Source: a virus
Virus record (IMG/VR): IMGVR_UViG_3300027749_002876
Span: 310,001 to 374,000 of that record
Direction: 5' to 3' (one strand)
DNA length: 64,000 bases
Part shown: one piece after another, positions 22,101 through 31,143 of the stretch
How positions within the stretch are numbered: position 1 is the first letter of the stretch
Layout of the letters: each line of letters begins with the position of its first letter
The notes under the pieces: generated by a model
The model's database searches: none
What the model was told of the DNA's origin: nothing
The model's input: the letters and a program-made list of their open reading frames with translations, nothing else
Program-made: the position numbers and the translations under genes

Positions 22101-22533
22101 TCCAAAGAATAGTTTGATTACTCAAATTGATCCCGTTAACATCTGTGATATTTTCTGTGGTACTAATGTTTATTACTTTCAGATAACCCTGACCTGCAAT
22201 ATTACGCTTAGGATTATAGCTTACTAAGTTAGCTAATTTGATAACACTGTCTCTACGCTCGGCAGTGTCAATGAAGTTTTCACGGGTGTTTAAGTCATTA
22301 CGGAAAGCTAAACCCTGTCCCATAAATGCAATAACGTCTAATATTGCAATAAATTCACTAGATTCAATATAATCATTAAATGTCTCAGGATAATAAGTAC
22401 GCAAATAATCTATGAAACTCTTGCGTAGGGTTTCATAATCGTAGCTTTTAAAATCGGCTTCACGAAAGGTTTGATAGATTTGTTGCCAATTCTGAACACC
22501 AAATATTGCTGATTGTCGGGATGATGTTGCCAT
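19162..22533 (-). CDS. 6: Baseplate wedge protein gp6
   Basis: 1123 residues, longer than T4 gp6 (about 660). The N-terminal ~110 residues have the gp6 pattern: an aromatic stretch, FIDYLRTYYPETFNDYIESS, a hydrophobic helix (FIAILDVIAFMGQGLAFRND), then ENFIDTAERRDSVIKLANLV and YNPKR. In T4, gp6 dimers form the inner ring of the baseplate and clamp gp53, gp25 and gp7. The C-terminal third includes the baseplate-J-like stretch before DLVSSVVLVPNDPTMSFGDL. The gene follows gp25, as in T4-like structural operons, and has a GATAAATA box and AAAAGAGAA leader upstream. The extra length lies mostly in the middle, beta-rich part. Confidence 0.85.
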   Translation of the reverse strand: MATSSRQSAIFGVQNWQQIYQTFREADFKSYDYETLRKSFIDYLRTYYPETFNDYIESSEFIAILDVIAFMGQGLAFRNDLNTRENFIDTAERRDSVIKLANLVSYNPKRNIAGQGYLKVINISTTENITDVNGINLSNQTILWNDPANAGWLEQFNTIINSALINSQRVGRPGNSQELLGVKTDEYSLNIPPANLPIVPFSSTVDTINMNFELVSVTSLDQDSVYEIPPAPTGKMNMMYRNDKLGYGSPNTGFFFYFKQGTLQSYDFNLAQQISNQVVDIDIQGINNTDTWLYQLNSSNGGRTLWRLVDSVYANANLQTETSYKKVFSVVSRFNDQVSYTFGDGVFSEAPVGTFRAYVRGGNALTYTIDPTEMQGIQVTIQYISRAGRTEALTIGLSLQTPASTAQARESLANIKLRAPARYYTQNRMVNGEDYTNFPYTLYSSIIKSAAINRSSIGVSKNLDLLDPTGKYSSTNSFANDGGLYQNGDNGYLLLTITNTGDIIKFLTDSLALALADNRAKQYYLQNYPRYNINVASGDGVVYWNTSTVDANSNTGYFYNIDGSANTPIATGTYNTHNMKYVTKGALIKVTAPPGTYFDTTNRLVYGIASTSDTTFYWTTVLSVIGDGYNNGTGNFSNGSGPITLNGFIPSGAIITQVIPAFGNTLPTIVINECVIRMELNQSFSLKFNNALLITQDRWSIDAYDASGWFVNFNSVGSNRYQISYRSLRYYFGSVADTRFYYESGKLVYDPFTGKILADYIKVLPSNTQPTSNYPLARPVLVNVIGQTIESDGYVNDFEVQVASIDVNNKEIVTDPDFFQTVTGYVTGGINTGIYTFFELIEDAVNLSRYQLIPTSDVVYQYPTLSTIEVIKYEYPLGQIFYAYSDNIFYTTVQDTSVTTPYYIVVIQPQYLMKPGRQELAYQYRHNSNNTTRIDPTTTNIIDLYLVTQAYYTEYTNWIQDTTGTIAKPNEPTINELQQAYGNLDEYKMLTDSVIPNSVRFLPLFGTKAPTQLQGTVKVIKSQSTNASDSEIRSAVLSAMNSYFNINNWGFGDTFYFSELSAYLHAQLGDLVSSVVLVPNDPTMSFGDLYEIKSAPFEIFVNGATANDVLVIAALTPVQLQIR

Positions 22534-22550
22534 AGTTATTCTCTTTTAAG

Positions 22551-22558
22551 TATTTATC
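22551..22558 (-). promoter_or_regulatory. Late promoter box GATAAATA for gp6
   Basis: GATAAATA on the minus strand in the 48-base gap between gp25 and gp6. The predicted leader is about 12 bases and includes the AAGAGAA ribosome site. Confidence 0.6.
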
Positions 22559-22581
22559 TTAAATGAAAACCACGGTTTTTG

Positions 22582-23031
22582 TTATTGTACTGTAGCAGTA
22601 TTGGTTAAATTATTGAAGAAAACACTTAATATTTCAGCATTGTTAAAGGGTGCAATAGCCAACTCTACTTCAAGTAGTATACCATTTTCCTGTGTATAAC
22701 TCTTTACTGTATTGATGATTAATCTAGGATCATTGTTACCAATTCTACGTATCTCATTTTCAAGCGTGAATCTAGTGTCGGCATCATTTGGCTCAAAAAT
22801 ATGACTCCAAATAGTAGAACCATATCCTGGATTACCAACTTTCTGTCCTTGTTGAATGTTTAATGCATTAACAAAATCTCTGATTACCAATGCTTCATCT
22901 ACAATACGATACTTTTTACCCGGAATAGTTGGCTTTAATACACCGCCTGTACCACCGTCTATGCCAGTACTGGCATTAGTTGTTTTTGGTTCATTGGCAC
23001 CTATTGTTGAAAATCCTATATATGTTGGCAT
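22582..23031 (-). CDS. 25: Baseplate wedge protein gp25 (GPW/gp25 family)
   Basis: 149 residues against 132 in T4. The diagnostic parts are the hydrophobic alpha segment ALVIRDFVNALNIQQGQKVG, the PGYGSTIW stretch, IFEPNDADTRFTLENEIRR (family core, helix before the conserved Arg) and DPRLIINTVKSY. gp25 is the conserved wedge protein that sits next to gp6 and the sheath initiator position; relatives occur in contractile injection systems. The start has an AGGATAAAAC leader and a CATAAATA box. Spacing on both sides is short, consistent with a baseplate operon. Confidence 0.88.
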   Translation of the reverse strand: MPTYIGFSTIGANEPKTTNASTGIDGGTGGVLKPTIPGKKYRIVDEALVIRDFVNALNIQQGQKVGNPGYGSTIWSHIFEPNDADTRFTLENEIRRIGNNDPRLIINTVKSYTQENGILLEVELAIAPFNNAEILSVFFNNLTNTATVQ

Positions 23032-23047
23032 GTTTTATCCTATAGTA

Positions 23048-23055
23048 TATTTATG
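23048..23055 (-). promoter_or_regulatory. Late promoter box CATAAATA for gp25
   Basis: CATAAATA on the minus strand, between the stop of the gp5-like gene and the ATG of gp25. Predicted leader about 11 bases with an AGGAT ribosome site. Confidence 0.55.
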
Positions 23056-23073
23056 TTACTGCGTTTAAGACTT

Positions 23074-26000
23074 TTATAAGGCTTTTAGCTCTTCTCCTAA
23101 AGCCAACCATTTATTTCTCAATTCATCAAGTTGAGGATCACCTGCAGGAAGTTCATTTTTTGCTTTACTATATGCTAATCTAGCCGCTCTGACTTCATCA
23201 ACTTTTGCTATCAACTTCTGAGTTTTTTCATATTGTTCGTTAAGACTATCTCTGATTTTGTCAGAGCTTGATGTATCTCCTGTAGTCGCAGGATTACCAT
23301 TATAATTAGGCAACGGTATCTTACTGCTACCAAATACACTAGCTAATTGGCTTGTCAATGATGTACGGTCATTTGTATTGATACCAACAACAGGTAATGT
23401 AATTTGTACTGCACCACCTGAACTTAATGATGCAATAGAACTATTTAACTTTGAGGCCAATGCGGGACTTAGTCCAATACTTGCTAATGCTTGCAATGAT
23501 GCTCCCGGAGCTTTTAATTTATCTATTAAACTACTTGCACCACCTGCTAAATTACCAGTGCTGATAGATGCAGTGACTTGTGATATTGCTCCTGATATAC
23601 TACTAGCACCCGGTATTGAATTAAGTGCACCTTTTGCACCATTGATAACAGTTGCCACTGCATTCTGTGCTCCTGGTAAACCACTTAATCCGGTAGAAGC
23701 GTTCCCGGGTAATAATGCCCCAATTGAACTAACTGCATTTTGTGCAAGACTTGCGGCGTTTGATGCGGCTGCCACACCAGTCGTTACTGCTTTAGTAACA
23801 CTATCCAATCCGTTAATTGCCGATGACGCGGCTCCTGATGCAATACTTACGGCATCTATTCCTGAATTTGAGGCTGCAGATTTTAATACTCCGGCAACGT
23901 CACTTGCTTCTGTTCCGGATGCTTGTACATCTGCCGCCGCTTTATCGGCAATTTGTTTTAAGTTCTGAGGTACACCTGCTTTAAGTGCCGGGAATCCTTT
24001 AGTAATTGCGGCGAATGCTGATCCAGCAATGCCTTTTGCGCTATCAAATATACCAGACAGTCCCGGAATACCTCCTTTTGCCAATCCAGATAATGATCCT
24101 GCTATTGAACTTAGTCCTCCAATACTTGATTCGGCTAAATTTGCCGCAAAATTACCTGAGGTTATTGATCCAGTCACACTACCTATTAATCCATTCACCG
24201 ATTTACCAACTACAGATCCAACATCAGATATACCTTTTCCTAAACTACCAGATGCTGTTTTCATAAAGTTAACCGTATTAGATAATCCGGCTGTAGCTGT
24301 TGCAGTGATTATACCAGCCACTACCCCGGATGATTCTTTACCTGTCATAACACCTGATTGTGTTAGTTGTGTTTGTGCTTGTTGGAACGTAGAGACCTGT
24401 GTTTTAACTTGACTAGTAGTACTAGCTATATAAGCTTGTAAATTCTCTGCATCTGGCATGCCTGTAAATAAATTGGCAGTCATTGCTTCCTCAACTGTTT
24501 TTCCCTGAGAAATTAATGATGCAATCAATACTGCTGATCCAGGTTTTAGTATGCCAGCTGATTCCATTTGTTGAGGACTTTGTGCTAATTTACCAACAGC
24601 CGCAAATTTACCTGTTGCTGTTTCTACTACACTAGCGCCAATTGCAGTTGCGGCTGCAGCCGGGCCTGATTGAGCCATAGCCGCTACTTGTCCAACCATA
24701 GTTGTTGTAACGTTTTTATCTAATACTTTACTAATTGCACCAGTAACTGGAACTGTCGCAGATACACTTGCAGTTACAGGTGTGTTAGGGGTATTAGCTA
24801 CTTGTGCATTTACTGCTGTGACTGCCGCAGAAGGGGGACTTGGGAAATTGGCACTGGCATTATTATCTACCTTAACATCTACTCCCTGATTTGCACTAGA
24901 CCATGGTGCATGTGCAGGTGCTCTACTTGCAATACTAAACAATGCTCCAGGAGCGGCTGCCCAACCTTTAGTTGAATCATACAAGGTATCAGTATGTGCT
25001 ACGACCGTGATTGGTTTGACTTCAGCTGGTACAAGTCCGGCTGAGCCTGTATTTAAATTAACTTTACTACCATTAACAAATGCAGCCGCTGTACTAGCAA
25101 AACTTGCTTCACCGGCACTTGCTAAACTCATTCCGGCGCCAACTTTTAATGTATATTTACCTAATGATTGCATACTGTAATCAGTACCAATTCTAAAATC
25201 AGTTTTCTTATCACTATTAATTGTTACATTTTCACCATAAAGATTAAAATCTTTTTTGGCATGCATATTGATGTTGTTATCAGCATGTAAATTCAAATCA
25301 CCTTGTGTTCTAATATTAACTGAGTTGGTAGCATACATATCAATAGTACCTTCTTTGCCCAACTCTATCCAACTTTGTCCATTAGCGTGAATGATGTGTA
25401 AACATTGACCATCATCACTCATTAATATTTGATGACCTAAACTACTACGTATTCTTACCAATTGGTCTCTACCTAATAAATCACCATCATCCATTACTAC
25501 TGAATGACCTACCCTACGTGAAGTTATTTTTAAATTACTTTGTTGACCCTCGCCTGTTGCGGCATCAGCAATTGTTTCATCTGTAAAGCCACCTTCATAT
25601 ATAGGTCTACCGGGAGTATTAACTCCCCAACCAACACGACTAGGACTTTCACGTTGTGCTGATGTACCAATTGTACCTCTAATTGTATCTCTAATTAAAC
25701 CTTGTTGATTTAATACGCCGGCAAGATAACTGTTGACTGGTTTAGGTTCATTAAAAAATGCAGGACTACTATTGATTGCATTATTGTTTGTATTGATGTT
25801 AGTAACCGGCAATTTCTTTGCACCACCATAACTGTTTGCCTCACCTGAATTAGTAACTACTGTTTCAGTTGATCCATTTGCTGGCACCATAAACAATGCT
25901 TCTGGTTGTGGAACACAACCAATCCAATATCCATAATTAGGGTCACCGTTAATAAAAATACATATTACAGTTGTACCTAAATCAGGTGGACTATTCCACA

Positions 26001-26289
26001 TACCATAACTAACAGGATTCTGTAAATATGTTCCATAACCTGTCTTATCACCTGTACCCCCAGTCAATCCATAAAAAGGTGACATATAACTAACTGTAAT
26101 CCAACAGTTGCTATCAGAAGGATCTACACCTCCCATATCAGCAACATAAACTCGCAAACGACCACTTCGTATAGGATCAATATTATCTTTTACTACCCCA
26201 AACACAGGCACAGAACTAACTACTGCACCACCTGCACCTAATTTATCTGCGCTTGGTGCGCCTTTGGGTTTAAAGATATTATTTGCCAT
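23074..26289 (-). CDS. 5: gp5-like baseplate hub/spike protein without lysozyme domain
   Basis: 1071 residues (T4 gp5 about 575). Residues ~25-130 form a gp5/VgrG OB-fold (PVFGVVKDNIDPIRSGRLRV, later GTTVICIFINGDPNYGYWIG). Residues ~130-250 hold no lysozyme domain and no E...D/T catalytic pattern. Residues ~250-420 are a spike beta-helix (VVMDDGD, IRSSLGHQILMSDDG, IDMYATNSVNIRTQGDLNLH, NINMHAKKDFNLYG). Residues ~480-990 are a long Ala/Gly/Ser-rich stretch, and the last ~70 residues form a charged coiled-coil-like helix (EQYEKTQKLIAKVDEVRAAR). Expected role: trimeric spike at the tail tip. The long C-terminal extension after the spike is unusual. The start follows the upstream stop by 15 bases, with a possible AGTAAATA box at 26296-26303. 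Confidence 0.82.
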   Translation of the reverse strand: MANNIFKPKGAPSADKLGAGGAVVSSVPVFGVVKDNIDPIRSGRLRVYVADMGGVDPSDSNCWITVSYMSPFYGLTGGTGDKTGYGTYLQNPVSYGMWNSPPDLGTTVICIFINGDPNYGYWIGCVPQPEALFMVPANGSTETVVTNSGEANSYGGAKKLPVTNINTNNNAINSSPAFFNEPKPVNSYLAGVLNQQGLIRDTIRGTIGTSAQRESPSRVGWGVNTPGRPIYEGGFTDETIADAATGEGQQSNLKITSRRVGHSVVMDDGDLLGRDQLVRIRSSLGHQILMSDDGQCLHIIHANGQSWIELGKEGTIDMYATNSVNIRTQGDLNLHADNNINMHAKKDFNLYGENVTINSDKKTDFRIGTDYSMQSLGKYTLKVGAGMSLASAGEASFASTAAAFVNGSKVNLNTGSAGLVPAEVKPITVVAHTDTLYDSTKGWAAAPGALFSIASRAPAHAPWSSANQGVDVKVDNNASANFPSPPSAAVTAVNAQVANTPNTPVTASVSATVPVTGAISKVLDKNVTTTMVGQVAAMAQSGPAAAATAIGASVVETATGKFAAVGKLAQSPQQMESAGILKPGSAVLIASLISQGKTVEEAMTANLFTGMPDAENLQAYIASTTSQVKTQVSTFQQAQTQLTQSGVMTGKESSGVVAGIITATATAGLSNTVNFMKTASGSLGKGISDVGSVVGKSVNGLIGSVTGSITSGNFAANLAESSIGGLSSIAGSLSGLAKGGIPGLSGIFDSAKGIAGSAFAAITKGFPALKAGVPQNLKQIADKAAADVQASGTEASDVAGVLKSAASNSGIDAVSIASGAASSAINGLDSVTKAVTTGVAAASNAASLAQNAVSSIGALLPGNASTGLSGLPGAQNAVATVINGAKGALNSIPGASSISGAISQVTASISTGNLAGGASSLIDKLKAPGASLQALASIGLSPALASKLNSSIASLSSGGAVQITLPVVGINTNDRTSLTSQLASVFGSSKIPLPNYNGNPATTGDTSSSDKIRDSLNEQYEKTQKLIAKVDEVRAARLAYSKAKNELPAGDPQLDELRNKWLALGEELKAL

Positions 26290-26304
26290 ATTAATTATTT
26301 ACTG

Positions 26305-28959
26305 TTATACACCTTCACCGGGTCTTGTTCTAGTATTCAATGTAGTGTTTTGTGTTTCTCTACCAGCATCAGGGCTTTGAGCATTAGCAACGCCGGATTG
26401 TGTTAATCCTACACTTTGAACACTGTCATCATTTGCTACACCTTGTCTTGTATTTTCTGTTGTAGTAGTATTTGGTGTACTACTGTATGAAAGTGAAGTA
26501 TTATCCGCTAGATAGTTAGCGGCTACGGCTGCATCTACTCCGGCAAATTCGTTGTCAGGAGTATAACCTGATGAAGCTGAGGTAGTGCTTCCTTTACCTG
26601 GTGTTGGTCCATCTCCACCTTGATTTGTACTTGTACGTACATCTGATCCTCCTAAGTCTATTCTTCTAGGATCGGATGCGGCAAACGCGGATCTTGCATT
26701 ATTTGCATTTTCTTTTGTTAATGTTACTCCGGTTCTTGCAGCCACTTTATCTGTAATATTTGCTCTTCCACCAAGTGCCGCCGCTGGAGTACCTAATACT
26801 CCAGGGAAATCATTGATACAACAAGTTAATGTTTGCTGGAATTTACCACTTTTAAAACTATGTTCTACATCAAGAACCATATAGCTAACACCTTTAACTT
26901 TATTAGCTACTGCGGCAGGATAATTCCAAAAATATATAGATTCATTGATACTCATCAATCCATCACTGTTGTAATAATCTTGTGCTTCTTTAAAATCTAT
27001 TTCAATAAAAACATGACCACCGTTTGGATTAATAGTAAATCCATCACTACCGTAAAATTGATTGTATACTTGATTAACACTCTGGGGTGTTTCTTGTGAC
27101 AAATAATCCGGATCACCCATAATGGTAATTTTTGCTTTGGCGTATGCACCCGGGTCGAATAAACTAGTCATGTAAGCATTTTGTGCTTCCATACCAACAT
27201 TCAATCCACCCTGAGATTCTATATTTTGTAACTTTCCTGCATATACAGGTACCGTTGCACCACCAGCTGTACTAGCTGGATCACCGTCAGGAGACAACGC
27301 TACGTTAAAATAAGTATTATCCATAGTCTGCTCATAAGATAGTATCTCACTATTCTTTCCAGTGAACCAATATTCATATCGTTTATGAGGGCCATAATAT
27401 TTGCTAGATTTTGTATAAGGAGATTTGGCTGCAGGAGTTTCATATGGTTGTATGACGTACGTGATGTTGTAGGCAAAATCACCCACATTTTCATCAAACC
27501 CTAAACATATAATTTCTGGATTTATATTATACCATCTGATAGGTGGTACATCTTTTTTAACAGCAACTTCAAGACTACCGGTGTCTTCATCAGGTTCTTC
27601 GCTTGCAAGAAATATAACTTTAAGTGCATCAGCCATGTATGAACTTTGTTTAATAATATTATTAATTGCCTGTACTATGGGAATACCATATGCAAATGAT
27701 ATTGTTTTTCTAGTTGTGTCTGCTACTGCTTTATTACTAGTTGATTCATTTACTTCCTTAGAATTATTTGCCCTACTCATTGGTGTTCTAGCTTTATCTA
27801 AATCCGCATCAGTAACCATTCTTGCATTTTTTAGTAAATCACTATCACCTATAAATCTAACACTGTATACATTTGGTATTTTAATTCTTTTTTCTCTATA
27901 TAATGTATTCTGAGTTTCATTTATTGTTTGTAGTAAACTAGTGATACCATTACCATTACCAATCAATGCTTCTTCAACCGTTCCGGCCACAATTGGTGTA
28001 TAATTATCAACTATTCCCCTAGCTGTGCCCATACTAACTGATGTTGATGTTACAGCTCCTTCTAGATTATAAGTTGTTGCACCACCATTAATCTTAAATT
28101 TCATTTTTGTTAACAGTATATCATAAAATCTTTCATATACACCACTAGCATCCGGGCTTGTATTTAATGTATCATCTGCAAATACTTGACTCGCATTTGC
28201 TATATTTCCGTTTTTATCATACCCTTGAAATCTAATACCTAATACAAAAAATTGTTTACTCCCGTTAACGGCCTTTTCATAATTTTTTAATTTACTATTT
28301 TTAACTAAACTATCTCTTGCTCTTTTTAATTTGGTAATAAAAGAAAAACCATATGGTTCATATATACTAAATGACAGTGTTGTTACGTTAGATTCACTAT
28401 GAGTGCTTTTAGCATTTGTAGCCGTTTTAATTTTTAAATCATCAATATAAAAATCTAACTCAAAACCCGGTGCTCTTTTACTTGCAGTATTATTAATGCC
28501 TCCTGATTGTGCAATTAAAAACGCACCACCATTTGTTGCTTGCCCACTAGCGTCTGTTGCTGATAGTGCATTAATATTTTTTCTATTTGATTTTTGAAAT
28601 GCATTATATGCATCCGGTGTTATCATATACAAGCTTAATTGATATGTATAACTGCTAAAATTACCTAATGGGTTTTGTAATCTACTTCCAGGTTTAGCTG
28701 TTTTCCCTACACCTTTATCAACTACATCATTTCCTGCAGGAGATTGTGCGTTACCTGCTTGTGTTTGTCCTGCAAAACTTTTATTGACCGTTTCAACTTC
28801 ACTACTACCGGTTGCAGTAGCATTATTTTCTTTAGCGGCAACATTTTTAGCTTCTTTTTTATCATAACTGGTATCGTCACCTCCTGGAGTACCACCTAAA
28901 TTATTATTGTCAGGGGTAGAGGATATTATAATACCTAGCTCATCTGTTTCAATTGGCAT
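26305..28959 (-). CDS. Large baseplate hub-like structural protein, 884 aa
   Basis: The ATG directly follows the TAA of the upstream gene, with AGGAT just before it. Residues ~1-90 are a low-complexity polar linker. A central beta-rich region holds YQLSLYMITPDAYNAFQKSN and FELDFYIDDLKIKT. The region near residue 700 (YMVLDVEHSFKSGKFQQTLT) resembles the C-terminal part of gp27/gpD-type hub proteins. The last ~150 residues are again low complexity and contain EFAGVDAAVA, a motif shared with the 599-aa protein at 29271. Adjacent to the gp5-like spike, so it probably forms the hub that holds it. The gp27-type assignment rests on context plus one motif; other baseplate roles are possible. Confidence 0.6.
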   Translation of the reverse strand: MPIETDELGIIISSTPDNNNLGGTPGGDDTSYDKKEAKNVAAKENNATATGSSEVETVNKSFAGQTQAGNAQSPAGNDVVDKGVGKTAKPGSRLQNPLGNFSSYTYQLSLYMITPDAYNAFQKSNRKNINALSATDASGQATNGGAFLIAQSGGINNTASKRAPGFELDFYIDDLKIKTATNAKSTHSESNVTTLSFSIYEPYGFSFITKLKRARDSLVKNSKLKNYEKAVNGSKQFFVLGIRFQGYDKNGNIANASQVFADDTLNTSPDASGVYERFYDILLTKMKFKINGGATTYNLEGAVTSTSVSMGTARGIVDNYTPIVAGTVEEALIGNGNGITSLLQTINETQNTLYREKRIKIPNVYSVRFIGDSDLLKNARMVTDADLDKARTPMSRANNSKEVNESTSNKAVADTTRKTISFAYGIPIVQAINNIIKQSSYMADALKVIFLASEEPDEDTGSLEVAVKKDVPPIRWYNINPEIICLGFDENVGDFAYNITYVIQPYETPAAKSPYTKSSKYYGPHKRYEYWFTGKNSEILSYEQTMDNTYFNVALSPDGDPASTAGGATVPVYAGKLQNIESQGGLNVGMEAQNAYMTSLFDPGAYAKAKITIMGDPDYLSQETPQSVNQVYNQFYGSDGFTINPNGGHVFIEIDFKEAQDYYNSDGLMSINESIYFWNYPAAVANKVKGVSYMVLDVEHSFKSGKFQQTLTCCINDFPGVLGTPAAALGGRANITDKVAARTGVTLTKENANNARSAFAASDPRRIDLGGSDVRTSTNQGGDGPTPGKGSTTSASSGYTPDNEFAGVDAAVAANYLADNTSLSYSSTPNTTTTENTRQGVANDDSVQSVGLTQSGVANAQSPDAGRETQNTTLNTRTRPGEGV

Positions 28960-29271
28960 TTATAATCCTAATACTTGTTTTAACGTTGCAGGATCTGGTA
29001 AATATATACTAGTACCTGTAGTAAAATCAAAAAATGGATCAGCTAATGTATTTGGATTTCTACTTGAAAATACCCACCATAATTTTGGATTACTGTATAA
29101 GTCATATGCTAACATATCAGGACGTAAATTATATGTTTGTGTGATTTCCCAATATCTGTCACTACCTAATTTAGGAATAGGTCTATCCACTAGTACATCT
29201 AAAAATCTATTATTCACTACACCTGTAGCAAAATAAGGACTTGATGCTGGATATAAACTGTTATTAGACAT
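28960..29271 (-). CDS. 53: gp53-like baseplate wedge protein, 103 aa
   Basis: Start chosen at the ATG at 29271 (MSNNSLYPASSPYF), not the TTG two codons upstream: GGAGG lies about nine bases before it, and TAATG overlaps the stop of the upstream gene. The core YWEITQTYNLRPDMLAYDLY followed by NPKLWWVFSSRNP and DPFFDF...G..IYLP is a LysM-like fold pattern found in gp53-type wedge proteins. T4 gp53 is about twice as long, so this is a compact version containing mainly that domain. In T4, gp53 links neighbouring wedges to the hub. The place in the operon next to hub genes agrees. A general LysM-like tail protein is the alternative. Confidence 0.6.
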   Translation of the reverse strand: MSNNSLYPASSPYFATGVVNNRFLDVLVDRPIPKLGSDRYWEITQTYNLRPDMLAYDLYSNPKLWWVFSSRNPNTLADPFFDFTTGTSIYLPDPATLKQVLGL

Positions 29272-31070
29272 TACCAAATACCTCCGCCCGAACGTTTAGT
29301 TCCTCGTAATAATTCACCTGTCGCATACTCTTTAAGACTAAATTTATTGCTGATATCATTTCGTGTAACAATAGGTAGGCATGTGATTTGTAATTGTAAT
29401 TTTGTAGGTATATATGTTGCTTCACTGTTAATCATTGTATTTTGTGTTTGAAAGTTTGGAACTTTGGGTGATAAACCATTCATTGCAGTTCTCACTACTT
29501 TAGGGGCAAACGTATTTAATGCGGGTTTTTGTTGAGATATATTTACTCCCGGTTGATTAGTTTGACTACCTGCTCGAATGTAATCTACATCGGTTGGAGT
29601 AGAATACGTAAAATTAGTTACAACTACTGGATGTGCATCATACGTATATGCTCCAAAACCACTCAAATAACACAACGGTGGGGGTACTCCGTTATTTGGA
29701 TTCTTGTCTTGCCCATAAAACATTTTAGTAACACTACGGAAAAAATGTATCACAGCTAATAAGTAAGTTGCTTCAATAGTATCCTGTGCAGTAAAATCCG
29801 CAGTAATACTAACAGTATCTACACTGCTTCCTTTATATTGATAAATTTTATAATTACTATGTACTAATTCACTTGTATCATATCCAGCACTGTATGTAAC
29901 TGAAATTGCCGGGGTGTATGGAAAGATTACGCCATCAGTAGCCATTAATGGTTGTAATATACCTGCTTTGCCGTCCGGTACTTTATATAAATAATCAGCA
30001 CCGGGCGCCAAACTTAATCTTGCTCGCCAATCTGGTTTCTGTTGAAAACTAGCACTATCGTCTCTGGTAGCTGTACTTTGAGTGTTCTTTAACGCAGTTG
30101 ATATACCTTTAGGTGCAGCTTGATTTACCGCATCAATTGCAGCCTGTGTATTAGCTTCATTACCACGTTCAGCGGCTGCTTGTCTGGCAGCTTCAAATGG
30201 ATCTTCAGTGGTAATATCAGTAGGTGATGAATTTTGTATCTCTGCACCAATGTTTGTATTAGGGTCACTGTTAAGACTGATTGTTTGTTGTTTTGCTATT
30301 GCTTCATCAACTCCAGCAAAATCACCCATGTCTGCAATTTTCTTTTGTTTAGCAACTTGTTCATCAACTCCAGCAAATTCATCAATTTCTGTATTTGCCG
30401 GTGCTTTTGCTACATTAACGTTTTGAATGTCTGCACCAATATTAGTATTTGGATCACTGTTTAACCCTATCTCTTGTTGGGGTTGGGGTATATTTAATGT
30501 CTGAGTATCATTACCAATATTAGTATTAGGATCAGTATTTGGATCTATAAGTTGTTGAGGAGACGCATTAGCATCTAGGAAGGCAACGTTTGTAGCCGCG
30601 TTTTGTCCAGTAGCAGGTACTGTTGCGTTTTCAATCGGAGGAAGTGGCACTGTAGTAACGGTGGTATTAGTCTGATTGGGAGTAACAGTTTCAGGCGGAG
30701 TAGTTGTGTTTGTGTTTGGAGGTCCAGATGATGCTGTTCCTGCCTGTGTGTTAGCATTATTTATAGTTGCTCTTAGTTGAAATAGTTGTGATGTTAATGT
30801 GGATCTTACATACACCGCTGTTTTGTCTATATTTTGCTTGATAGCGTTTGTTTCTGCCTCTAGTGCAACTAACACTGGATCTCTAGGATTATAACGGTTA
30901 CCCTGAGATGTTATAAAGTCACTTATCTTTTGTCCGTTGGCCAGTAATTGCTGTTCCAATGCAGTAATTTGCGCTTCACCTTGTGTCTTTTGTAGGTTGA
31001 CCGCATCCAACTGTGCCTGTGCATTGGCTGCAACTTGTTTCCATTCTTCGGTTGTGGTTGGGTTTGCCAT
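29271..31070 (-). CDS. Baseplate/tail structural protein, 599 aa, possible tube-cap role
   Basis: First gene of the leftward baseplate operon. Residues ~1-115 are helical and Gln/Ala-rich (EEWKQVAANAQAQLDAVNLQ), probably coiled coil. Residues ~115-330 are low complexity with three DPNTNIG(N/A)(D/E) repeats and two FAGVDE.(V/I)AKQ repeats. Residues ~340-599 are a folded beta-rich domain: DWRARLSLAPGADYLYKVPD, IFPYTPAISVTYSAGYD, HSNYKIYQYKGSSVDTVSIT, ADFTAQDT, LLAVIHFFRSVTKMFYGQD. The domain is typical of T4-like phage structural proteins, and a gp48/gp54-type tube-initiator role would fit the gene order, but no diagnostic motif proves it. AAGGATAAC and a GATAAATA box precede the ATG. Confidence 0.6.
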   Translation of the reverse strand: MANPTTTEEWKQVAANAQAQLDAVNLQKTQGEAQITALEQQLLANGQKISDFITSQGNRYNPRDPVLVALEAETNAIKQNIDKTAVYVRSTLTSQLFQLRATINNANTQAGTASSGPPNTNTTTPPETVTPNQTNTTVTTVPLPPIENATVPATGQNAATNVAFLDANASPQQLIDPNTDPNTNIGNDTQTLNIPQPQQEIGLNSDPNTNIGADIQNVNVAKAPANTEIDEFAGVDEQVAKQKKIADMGDFAGVDEAIAKQQTISLNSDPNTNIGAEIQNSSPTDITTEDPFEAARQAAAERGNEANTQAAIDAVNQAAPKGISTALKNTQSTATRDDSASFQQKPDWRARLSLAPGADYLYKVPDGKAGILQPLMATDGVIFPYTPAISVTYSAGYDTSELVHSNYKIYQYKGSSVDTVSITADFTAQDTIEATYLLAVIHFFRSVTKMFYGQDKNPNNGVPPPLCYLSGFGAYTYDAHPVVVTNFTYSTPTDVDYIRAGSQTNQPGVNISQQKPALNTFAPKVVRTAMNGLSPKVPNFQTQNTMINSEATYIPTKLQLQITCLPIVTRNDISNKFSLKEYATGELLRGTKRSGGGIW

Positions 31071-31092
31071 AATATGTTGTTATCCTTACACA

Positions 31093-31100
31093 TATTTATC
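31093..31100 (-). promoter_or_regulatory. Late promoter box GATAAATA for the baseplate operon
   Basis: GATAAATA on the minus strand, 22 bases upstream of the ATG at 31070. It is the leftward half of the divergent promoter region 31071-31197; the rightward half is a sigma-70 promoter for gp55. Confidence 0.6.
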
Positions 31101-31143
31101 TACTAAATAAAGTAGTATTTTTACCCTTTCCATCACAAAATAG

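Noticed and set aside
23378-23968. 196-codon plus-strand frame opposite the gp5-like gene
   Set aside because: It is the mirror of an Ala/Gly/Ser-rich coding strand; the minus-strand gene has a family match and proper context.
29272-29277. TTG start two codons upstream for the gp53-like gene
   Set aside because: The ATG at 29271 has a GGAGG site at the right distance and a TAATG overlap with the upstream stop.
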